A stretch of DNA of 64,000 nt from Flavivirga amylovorans (GTDB taxonomy: Bacteria; Bacteroidota; Bacteroidia; Flavobacteriales; Flavobacteriaceae), in assembly GCF_030540875.1 (NCBI RefSeq), contig NZ_JAUOEM010000008.1, forward strand, positions 1-64,000, in the 5' to 3' direction. Below, in pieces: positions 27,201-34,689 of the stretch; the first letter of the stretch is position 1; each line of letters starts with the position of its first letter. The notes below the pieces were generated by a model. That model was not told the origin of the DNA. It searched no databases and worked only from the letters and a program-made list of their open reading frames with translations. The translations under genes were made by a program, and so were the position numbers.

Positions 27201-29140
27201 GCGTAGAAAATATAACAGATCCAACCTGTTTTGATACATCTTCTTTTATAATACAAGTCTCTCCAGACCCTGTTTATAATGTTCCTACACCATTTTTAAC
27301 TTGTGATGATACTAGTAATGACGGTATAGAAGTTTTTGATTTAAATGAAAAAATCATAGAAATTCAAGGGCCTAATCCTCCCGAAGTTTTAAATATCACC
27401 TTTCATTTAACCTTTCTAGAAGCCGATAATGGCACCAATCCACTACCATCTACTTATACAAACACTATAAGAAACCAACAAACTTTATTTGTCAGAATCG
27501 AGAGTGATGATTCATTATGCCATGTTGTTGAAACTATTAACATAAATATTACTGCAGCTCCAAATATCATTCCTCCTACTACAGCTTTAATACGTTGTGA
27601 TGAAGATTATGATGGTAGTACAACTTTCGATTTAGAAACATCAGATTTAGAAATTTTAGATCAAAGAGAATTAAACTTAGGGATTTTAAGCATTAATTAT
27701 TTTGAAAATTTTGAAGACATAAATCAAGATGATGGCTTAGATAATACAAATGAAATCTCCAATCCATCAAGTTTTAACTCAAGCGCTAAAACCGTCTACA
27801 TCAAAATAGCAAATACTTTAACCGAATGTTTTAGCATTGCTCCACTAGAACTAAGAGTAAACCTCCCACCCCCTATTAATACTATAACAACGATTCCTAT
27901 ATGCGATAATGACACAAATACTTTCGATTTATCTACTGTAGATACTGTGATAGTAGATGATCCAAGTTTGGTCAATATTTCATATCACAACACACAAAAT
28001 GATGCTGATAATAATATAGCTCCTCTTAGCAATATATTTAATTATACGGCTAGTAATCATACCATATTCATTAGAGTTTCAGATATAACGACAGGCTGCT
28101 ATATCGCACCATCATTTAATTTACAAATAAATCCAAACCCTATAGCCAACCCAACACCAGATTTAATTACTTGTGATGATGACTTTGACGGTTTTTTTGA
28201 ATTTGATTTACTCTCTTTAACTGAAAATACTATTTTGGGCGCACAAAATGCTTCAGACTTTAGCATTACGTACTACAATAGTTTAGCTAATGCAGAAGAA
28301 GGTATTGATAGTATAGACAATAACTACCTCGCATTTGACGGTGAAACAATATATGCCCGTATTGAGAATAATAACACGGGGTGCTTCGATACCACGGAAT
28401 TTAATACTCGAATAAAACCTTTACCTGTCATCCCAATAGATGACATTGTTCCTCTATGCATAGATAATTTGCCTTTAGTAATTAGTGCCGATACTGGTAA
28501 CCCAGATGACACGTATTTATGGTCTACAGGAGCAACAACATCAGAAATATTGTTAGATGATATTGGTGATGTTGGAAATTATTCAGTAACAGTTACCAGA
28601 GCTTATATAACTGGAGATTGTGCATACACGCACCCTTTTTCTGTTATAGAATCTGAAGCCGCAACTATAAACTTTACCACAACAGTTGACTTTGCAGACC
28701 CAAACAGTATTACAGTAGACATTAATAAAAGTAATATCGGTAATTATGTTTTTATACTAGACGATGGTGAACCACAAACATCTAATATCTTCGAAAATGT
28801 CACATTTGGAATGCACACTGTTACAGTGAGAGATTTAAATGGATGTATGGATATTACACAAAATGTTATGGTTTTTGATGTTCCTAAATTTATTACGCCT
28901 AATAGCGATGGCTATTACGACACCTGGCATATTATAGGCATCGAGTTATTACCAGGCACCATTGTTCATATTTATAATAGACATGGAAAACTCCTTAAAA
29001 CTCTACCACATACATCAATAGGTTGGGACGGAACTTATAACGGGGAAAATATGCCTTCTGATGATTATTGGTTTTCTGCCGATGTCATTCAAAATGGTAA
29101 TACTTTTAATGTAAGTGGCCATTTTGCTTTAAAACGTTAA
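24206..29140 (+). CDS. Giant T9SS type-B protein with choice-of-anchor L domain and about 11 repeats
   Basis: This 1644-residue exported protein starts at the ATG at 24206 (MRFIYFILLILIC, signal peptide, cleavage near VFSQ). An upstream TTG frame extension overlaps the promoter and is rejected. Residues about 30-270 match the choice-of-anchor L pattern: NFPFENGIILSTGSA, TTWGTDPDLETALG, FNYLFASEDYDG and VKIIIADQNDGTFDSAVFIEG. An Ig-like segment follows. Then about eleven units of roughly 95 residues occur, each opening with a C-D-acidic-G motif (LCDDASGDG, VCDTDDSPDG, ACDRDMDG, YCDTDDDG, RCDEDYDG, TCDDDFDG and others, near residues 352 to 1321) and ending with IYVRI...C...L.V. A last Ig-like part and a CHU_C domain (PKFITPNSDGYYDTWH) close the protein. 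It is probably a stalk-like adhesin. Confidence 0.9.
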   Translation: MRFIYFILLILICGNSLVFSQQISVDSSIGLQQLIENNLVDGCVDISNINSPVNGNTHGLPSYGYFERASSNFPFENGIILSTGSAASAGNGLITPPLSESSTTWGTDPDLETALGITNTLNATSIEFDIVSISNQIQFNYLFASEDYDGINPCLPISDSFVFLIRESTSTGPYQNIALVPGTSDPINTNNIRPNLLPACSPQNEQYFEGYNIGDTNYIGRSNVLTASTTITPNVQYHVKIIIADQNDGTFDSAVFIEGDSFTILDLGDDIETCASATLLDADIANPLATYAWYLDNNLISGANNPTYNAIVSGTYRVVVTVDLNGTSCPEEDEINVILNSEEPITPISDYELCDDASGDGTEIFDLSTRASDLAANISSIFSNYTFSYHYSEAEARGNINEITAPISNTISPQPIYVRIDDTDSNCFAYTSFNLVVNELPNINTPSDVDVCDTDDSPDGITIIEVSDLTQRDDEITNSQSNLIVSYHRSSADADTGDNPITSPIANTNATEVIYVRVMNSLTGCVSTTTLSVNITISPIINRDTQYIDACDRDMDGTANFNLESVLSDIIGGLGGVTPTFHESLDDANAGVNPIANTTNYQNINLEQQTIYVRIQDDTTGCASIVPLEIHTNLLLTGTDLGDFALCDTNDIEGDTLEFNLTTLESFISNDLPNPVTVTFYETEPDRDSNLNPITKGVPYEATSPRILYLTLNDGNCTEIGDITLLVNPILQFNPANPIPYCDTDDDGIVTIDLHSLDNLVTNDNTNFSVTYFPSFADADANNTTNQLPDFYTNTNPIEDIYARIANNDSGCATTNFFQIQVFSAPPANTPLPIVMCDITDGNPDGIVTINLNDIINNVVTDPTNLEIDFFTTFADADSTTPTNALSSSERTSYDASTGTQIIYVRVENTLTSTNCYNIVEQEIIVNTEPVIPTITPFQICQTGGGNTADFLLADKDAEILDGQTGKAVFYFEDAAFTIPIDEDNIYQNITSPQTIHVRVENITDPTCFDTSSFIIQVSPDPVYNVPTPFLTCDDTSNDGIEVFDLNEKIIEIQGPNPPEVLNITFHLTFLEADNGTNPLPSTYTNTIRNQQTLFVRIESDDSLCHVVETININITAAPNIIPPTTALIRCDEDYDGSTTFDLETSDLEILDQRELNLGILSINYFENFEDINQDDGLDNTNEISNPSSFNSSAKTVYIKIANTLTECFSIAPLELRVNLPPPINTITTIPICDNDTNTFDLSTVDTVIVDDPSLVNISYHNTQNDADNNIAPLSNIFNYTASNHTIFIRVSDITTGCYIAPSFNLQINPNPIANPTPDLITCDDDFDGFFEFDLLSLTENTILGAQNASDFSITYYNSLANAEEGIDSIDNNYLAFDGETIYARIENNNTGCFDTTEFNTRIKPLPVIPIDDIVPLCIDNLPLVISADTGNPDDTYLWSTGATTSEILLDDIGDVGNYSVTVTRAYITGDCAYTHPFSVIESEAATINFTTTVDFADPNSITVDINKSNIGNYVFILDDGEPQTSNIFENVTFGMHTVTVRDLNGCMDITQNVMVFDVPKFITPNSDGYYDTWHIIGIELLPGTIVHIYNRHGKLLKTLPHTSIGWDGTYNGENMPSDDYWFSADVIQNGNTFNVSGHFALKR

Positions 29141-29144
29141 TATT

Positions 29145-29303
29145 GAACTCATTTAGACTTTTGGATTTAAGCGAAAATTAGAAGTTTTTGCCTATGTTGA
29201 AGACTTTTTTGAGTTGCATAGCAGGGCTACGGAAGAAAAAAAAGACAAAAACAGAGCTGAAAACAGCCATTTTTTAGCAAATTGAAAAAGTCTAAATGAG
29301 TTC
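29145..29303. mobile_element. MITE-like element, copy 1 (159 bp)
   Basis: It begins GAACTCATTTAGACTTTT and ends AAAAAGTCTAAATGAGTTC, an 18-bp terminal inverted repeat. The interior has no coding capacity. It matches the element at 40552-40710 over its whole length with a handful of substitutions and single-base indels. I see no convincing target-site duplication. Downstream, 29416-29430 (CAAAGTCTAAATGAA) resembles one terminal repeat and may be a remnant of another copy. Confidence 0.85.
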
Positions 29304-29423
29304 TTTATTAAACAGTCCCTTTTGTTATTAAAGTAGGATAATTTTAACAATTATTTTATGGAATAACCGTTATTTTAATCTTTTCGTCTAAAAAAATTAA
29401 ACCTTCTTAATTTTACAAAGTCT

Positions 29424-29462
29424 AAATGAACTAAATACTATATTTTAGTATTTAGTTCATTT
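29424..29462. promoter_or_regulatory. Perfect 17-bp palindrome upstream of the fourth type-B gene
   Basis: AAATGAACTAAATACTA (29424-29440), a five-base loop, and its exact reverse complement (29446-29462) lie 28 bases before the ATG at 29491. It could be an RNA hairpin in the leader, an operator, or a terminator for plus-strand transcription. No TAnnTTTG element is visible between it and the gene. Confidence 0.55.
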
Positions 29463-29490
29463 TAAACTCCTTATTATTAACAATAAGTTT

Positions 29491-32400
29491 ATGCCGTTAT
29501 GTACTTTTTATAAAAGATTATTGTTAATACTTATAATAACCATGACCTCTCATGCTTATTCTCAATTAAGCAAAACACATTATATACCACCGTTAACAAG
29601 TGCTGAATTCGGAAATGCCAATCCAGAAGATCAATATATCTATTTATCAACCCCCAGTGTTATTGATATTCCTTTTACTATCAAACCAGTAGGTCAACCA
29701 GTATCCAGCCACATAACTGGTAATGTATCAAACGCAAACCCCCAACAAATCTCATTAGGTACTGGAAATGGGCAATTATTTATTCCTTCACCACAAACCA
29801 GTGTTGTTGTTAATGACAGAGGCTATATTATTGAAGCAGAAAGCACCATTTATGTATCCGTTAGAATGAATGCAGGAGGAGGTGCACAAGCTGGAGCTTT
29901 AGTTAGTAAAGGACTTTCTGCTTTAGGGACTACTTTTAGAGTGGGCAGTTATACCAACGAAAATCCTCAAGACAATTATTTAAATTTTGCATCAGTTATG
30001 GCAACTGAAGATAATACCCAAGTTACTTTTAGCAATCTTCCCGCTGGTCTTGTTATAAAAAATTATAGTGGGACAACGCCTATAAATACCACTTTAAATA
30101 AAGGAGAGAGTTATACAATCGCCACAAATAGTAGCTCCTCAGTTACTAACCGTGATGGATTAATAGGAAGTTTAATAAGTTCTGACAAACCTATCGTAGT
30201 AAATTGTGGCTCTACAAATGGTAGTTTTGGTAGCGGCGGCGGAAGAGATTATGGTATTGATCAAATTGTTGATGTTTCAAAAGTAGGCACCGAATATATT
30301 TTTGTTAGAGGGGATGGTAGTAATGATTGGGAAAATGTTTTAATTGTAGCACATACAGATAATACAAGTATTAGTGTTAATGGAAATGCACCAATTGCAA
30401 CTATAAATGCTGGCAGTTACTATGTTATTGAAGGTAATCAATATAATACAAATGGGAATATGTATGTTGAAACTTCCCAACCAGCCTTTGCCTATCAAGG
30501 CGTAGGAGGATTAGGAAATAATGGAACATCTAGTGAAGCCAACCAAGGGATGTTTTTTGTCCCTCCCTTAAGTTGCGAAGCTCGGGGAAACTTAGAGAAT
30601 ATTGCTAATATTCAAAATATTGGAAATACTATTTATGCTGGAGGTATTACCATTGTTACAAAAGTCGGAGCAACTGTCACCATTAATAACGCACCCATTT
30701 CTGTAGCCTCAAATACAGTTCCTGGAAAACCCGATTATGTTACTTATAAAATAAAAGGCCTTTCTGGAAATATATCCGTACAAAGTTCAGACGAATTATA
30801 CTGTGCTTATTTTAATTATAATGGTGCAGCAACATCCGGAAGTTTTTATTCCGGGTTTCCTTCAGCACCAGAAATTAATTTTGACACCCAATTCACAACA
30901 CTAGGAAACTGCATTCCTAATATCACTTTAGAAGCCGCTAATACTCAAAATTTTGACAGTTTTGAATGGTGGTTTGATGATGGTACTGGGTTTCAAAATT
31001 TACTTATTAGTACACCTGTATTAACACCAACAGTACCTGGAAAATACAAATTAATTGGAATTATCACCTGTACTTTAGAAAGATTGGAATCAGCAGAAGT
31101 TCCTGTAAGTATCTGTCCTGACGATATTGATAATGACGGTATTATTGATAATATTGATATCGATAATGACAATGATGGTATCCTTAATTGCACAGAATCG
31201 AGAGGAGATGTCACTATAGACCTATCGACAATTAGCTCATCAGGTTCTAATATTCATCCAATAACTTTTCAAGATAATTCAACTAATACAACAATAGTCA
31301 CATCAACATTTAATCAAAACAATAGCTCTGGAAGTTCAACAAATACTATGGTAGGCTCCAATATTGGTAGTTTCACGAGTATGGTACAACCAGCAGCTAA
31401 TGCAGAAAGCACATACACAATAAGCTTTACAGAATCTGTAAATGTAAAATTACAAGAAGATACGGCAATCACACATGTAATAACATCTGGTGAATCTTTT
31501 ATTGCAAAAATATTACCCGTAAATAAAAATATCACACTTATTGATCCTGATAACCGTTTACTAATCGATTCTAATTTTGATGGTGTTTTTGAAACTGGTG
31601 TTACTCAAATTTCAGGATCTGAAATTCACTATAAAATAAATCCTTCACCTACAGGTAATACCCCTTACCAGTTTTTTTCCAATCAAGTTGATGGCTTTTC
31701 TTTTATTCATAAATTGTCAAATACAACGACTGCTTCTACGTACAGCGGTACAATATCGCTTACCTGTTTTAAAAAAGATACAGATTTGGATGGTGTAAAA
31801 GACGAACTTGACTTAGATAGCGATAATGATGGGCTTCCAGATATTATTGAAAATAGTGGGACACTGGTAACATTATCAAATATAGATACAGATACTAATG
31901 GATTAGATGATGTTTTTAATATCAATGCCATTCCTTTAGATTCTGATTCTGATACTATTTTCGATTTTTACGATTTAGACAGTGATAACGATGGCATATA
32001 CGATTTAATAGAATCTGGACAATTAGGCACACTATCAGATACCAATTTAGACGGTATAGAAGATGGTCCTACTTATGGCATAAATGGATGGGCAGATGCT
32101 GCAGAAACAGCTCCTGACAGTAATATTATAGGCTATACCCCTAATGATTTAGATAATGATTCCCTATTTTCTTATATTGATTTAGATAGTGATGATGATA
32201 CGTGTAGTGATGTTATTGAAGCTGGTTTTTCTGACGCAAATGGAGATGATTTATTGGGCAATAATCTAGTCACAACAAATGCTTTTGGTTTAGTTACAAA
32301 CGCCAGTGATGGGTATACCATTCCGAACAGTGATTATTTAGACGCTGCACCTATAACTATTTCAATACAACCTAGTAATACTGAAGTTTGCGAATCTTCA

Positions 32401-34662
32401 AATACAACCATATCGATAGCAACATCGACTATTGATACAATTCAGTGGGAAATTAGCACAGACGGTATCAATTGGAATACCATTATTGATAATACTCTAT
32501 ATAGTGGATCTCAAACTACAACTTTAAATATTACATCAGCTCCCCTATCAATAAATACATATCAGTATCGAGCTTTCTTAAACGTAACTGGTAATAGTTG
32601 CGGATTGTATTCAAATAACATTGAATTAACTGTTCGCCCACTACCTATTGTAAACTCTCCAGTAGTATTAGTGCAATGTGATGATGAAGATCCAACAACT
32701 CTTGGCTTTAGCCCTTTTAATTTAACTGAAGCAAACAATGAAATTTCCACAAATGCTTCTAATGAAACCTTTACATACTTTTTAACACAGACTGCTGCTA
32801 TTTCTGGAGACATTACAAGTCCTGATTATATTAATGATCCTACAACATTTATTAATAGGTTCATTAGCTCGGATGCTATTTGGGCACGTATAGAATCATC
32901 ATTTGGCTGTATACAAACTTCCGAGATTCAACTAAACGTATCAACAACAGTCATTCCCTCAACATTTCTGGTAACCTTTAATCAATGTGATGATTTTCTA
33001 GATACCAATGGTATGGATACTATAAATAATGATGATAGAGATGGTATTGCAACATTCGATTTTAGCAGTGTATCTACAATCATTACCAATTCTATACCGC
33101 CAGGGCAAAACCCTTTACCTCCTCGCTATTACAGAAATGAAACTGACGCATTAGCAGAGGTTAATGAAATAACAAATATTGCTAATTATAGAAATATAGG
33201 GTATCCAGGGTCACAATTTATATATGTGAGAGTCGATAGCGATATAGCTAATGATTGTTTAGCTCTAGGAGCTCATGTATTACTAACTGTAGAAACTTTA
33301 CCAACTGCTAATAATATACCTCCATTTATAGAATGTGATAATGATACAGATTCCAATAATGGCTTTCTTTTTAACACGACCAATTTGGAAACAGATTTAC
33401 TAAATGGACAAAGTTTAACAGATGTTTCGGTTTCTTACTTTGATTCATTAGGAAATCAGTTAACAGATTTTAATGGAAATTTAATATCTAGCCCATTTCC
33501 AAATACATTTCTATCAACCTCGCAAACCATTACTGCTCTGCTTACCAATAATAATACAGCTGCTCCAGATGGGCCTTGTGATGACGAAACAACCATTGAG
33601 TTTAAAATTGACATTCAACCCATAGCAAATCCAATACCTCCACAAATAGTATGTGACGGTGATTTAAATGATATTGATGATGATGGAGTTTACCCCTTTG
33701 ACACGTCAACATTTAGTAGTACCATTTTAGGAACCCAAACTGGCATGGAAATCTACTTCGATTACATTGATGAAAACGGTAATTTAGTAACAGATAGCAC
33801 GTCTTTACCAAATCCTTTAATTTCAGAAAATCAAACCATAGTAGTTGAAGTTATTAACCCTCTCAACAGAACTTGTATTGCAACCACAACTTTTGATCTC
33901 ATAGTAAATCCTTTACCAGAATTCACTATGAACCCAGAAGAAATTGTTTGTACTTCTGATCCGACATTTTCCGTATTATTAGATCCTTTCGAAGCTAGTA
34001 TTACTGAATCGTTTACCTATGAATGGATTTACGAAGATGGCACCATACTTTCTAACGATCCAACATTATCAGTTTCAACACCAGGAACTTACTCAATTAC
34101 TTTAACTAAAACAGATGGTACCTTTTGTTCAAAAACTCTAAATGTTGATGTGAAAGCTTCTGAAAAAGCAACCATTACTCAAGACGATGTTACTATTATA
34201 GACCTATCTGAAAACAATTCGGTCACTATAGATCCGACCAACCTTGGGCTAGGTAATTATGAATATGCTTTAAGAGAAGAAGGTTCTTCTTTTATAATGT
34301 ATCAAGAAGAACCTATGTTCAATAATATAAGAGCAGGATTTTATACCATATATGTTCGAGATGCCATTTGTGGGGTTTCTACACTACCTATTTCAGTGAT
34401 TGGGCATCCAAAATATTTCACGCCTAATGGTGATAATATTAATGATTATTGGAAAATTAAAGGCATAAGTTCTACAGTGCAACCCAATAGTGCTATTTTA
34501 ATTTATGATAGATATGGAAAACTGTTAAAACAGTTAACTGTTCAATCTAATGGTTGGGACGGCACTTTTAATGGTACGTTATTACCAACTGATGATTACT
34601 GGTTTAAAGTTTTTCTACAAGATGGAAGAGAATTTTCAGGGCATTTTACTTTAAAGCGATAG
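29491..34662 (+). CDS. Giant T9SS type-B protein with IgGFc-binding-like N-terminus and calcium-type repeats
   Basis: The 1723-residue exported protein has a signal peptide (about 1-25, LLLILIITMTSHAYSQ). Residues about 70-450 resemble the IgGFc-binding protein N-terminal domain: GYIIEAESTIYVSVRMNAGG, FASVMATEDNTQVTFSNLP, SSDKPIVVNCGS and YIFVRGDGSNDWENVLIVA. Thrombospondin type-3-like Asp-rich motifs occur near residues 543-567, 762-785, 816-838 and 886-905 (for example DIDNDNDGI and DLDSDNDGLPD), probably calcium-binding. Four repeat units of the cluster type follow (QCDDEDPTTLG, QCDDFLDTNGMD, ECDNDTDSNNG, VCDGDLNDIDDDG), then an Ig-like segment and the CHU_C sorting domain from about 1637 (PKYFTPNGDNINDYW), ending FSGHFTLKR. 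Surface localisation is expected. The partner is unknown. Confidence 0.9.
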   Translation: MPLCTFYKRLLLILIITMTSHAYSQLSKTHYIPPLTSAEFGNANPEDQYIYLSTPSVIDIPFTIKPVGQPVSSHITGNVSNANPQQISLGTGNGQLFIPSPQTSVVVNDRGYIIEAESTIYVSVRMNAGGGAQAGALVSKGLSALGTTFRVGSYTNENPQDNYLNFASVMATEDNTQVTFSNLPAGLVIKNYSGTTPINTTLNKGESYTIATNSSSSVTNRDGLIGSLISSDKPIVVNCGSTNGSFGSGGGRDYGIDQIVDVSKVGTEYIFVRGDGSNDWENVLIVAHTDNTSISVNGNAPIATINAGSYYVIEGNQYNTNGNMYVETSQPAFAYQGVGGLGNNGTSSEANQGMFFVPPLSCEARGNLENIANIQNIGNTIYAGGITIVTKVGATVTINNAPISVASNTVPGKPDYVTYKIKGLSGNISVQSSDELYCAYFNYNGAATSGSFYSGFPSAPEINFDTQFTTLGNCIPNITLEAANTQNFDSFEWWFDDGTGFQNLLISTPVLTPTVPGKYKLIGIITCTLERLESAEVPVSICPDDIDNDGIIDNIDIDNDNDGILNCTESRGDVTIDLSTISSSGSNIHPITFQDNSTNTTIVTSTFNQNNSSGSSTNTMVGSNIGSFTSMVQPAANAESTYTISFTESVNVKLQEDTAITHVITSGESFIAKILPVNKNITLIDPDNRLLIDSNFDGVFETGVTQISGSEIHYKINPSPTGNTPYQFFSNQVDGFSFIHKLSNTTTASTYSGTISLTCFKKDTDLDGVKDELDLDSDNDGLPDIIENSGTLVTLSNIDTDTNGLDDVFNINAIPLDSDSDTIFDFYDLDSDNDGIYDLIESGQLGTLSDTNLDGIEDGPTYGINGWADAAETAPDSNIIGYTPNDLDNDSLFSYIDLDSDDDTCSDVIEAGFSDANGDDLLGNNLVTTNAFGLVTNASDGYTIPNSDYLDAAPITISIQPSNTEVCESSNTTISIATSTIDTIQWEISTDGINWNTIIDNTLYSGSQTTTLNITSAPLSINTYQYRAFLNVTGNSCGLYSNNIELTVRPLPIVNSPVVLVQCDDEDPTTLGFSPFNLTEANNEISTNASNETFTYFLTQTAAISGDITSPDYINDPTTFINRFISSDAIWARIESSFGCIQTSEIQLNVSTTVIPSTFLVTFNQCDDFLDTNGMDTINNDDRDGIATFDFSSVSTIITNSIPPGQNPLPPRYYRNETDALAEVNEITNIANYRNIGYPGSQFIYVRVDSDIANDCLALGAHVLLTVETLPTANNIPPFIECDNDTDSNNGFLFNTTNLETDLLNGQSLTDVSVSYFDSLGNQLTDFNGNLISSPFPNTFLSTSQTITALLTNNNTAAPDGPCDDETTIEFKIDIQPIANPIPPQIVCDGDLNDIDDDGVYPFDTSTFSSTILGTQTGMEIYFDYIDENGNLVTDSTSLPNPLISENQTIVVEVINPLNRTCIATTTFDLIVNPLPEFTMNPEEIVCTSDPTFSVLLDPFEASITESFTYEWIYEDGTILSNDPTLSVSTPGTYSITLTKTDGTFCSKTLNVDVKASEKATITQDDVTIIDLSENNSVTIDPTNLGLGNYEYALREEGSSFIMYQEEPMFNNIRAGFYTIYVRDAICGVSTLPISVIGHPKYFTPNGDNINDYWKIKGISSTVQPNSAILIYDRYGKLLKQLTVQSNGWDGTFNGTLLPTDDYWFKVFLQDGREFSGHFTLKR

Positions 34663-34677
34663 CATTCATATTTTGCT

Positions 34678-34685
34678 TAATTTTG
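34678..34685 (+). promoter_or_regulatory. -7 promoter element of uvrB, predicted leaderless
   Basis: TAATTTTG matches TAnnTTTG. Only four bases lie between its G and the uvrB ATG at 34690, the same spacing as at 13354-13366, so the transcript is predicted to start at or beside the start codon. Confidence 0.55.
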
Positions 34686-34689
34686 TAAA

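Noticed and set aside
24206-34662. CRISPR-like or tandem DNA repeats within the giant genes
   Set aside because: The repeats are at protein level with a period of about 95 codons and strong DNA divergence; no short regularly spaced identical repeats exist.
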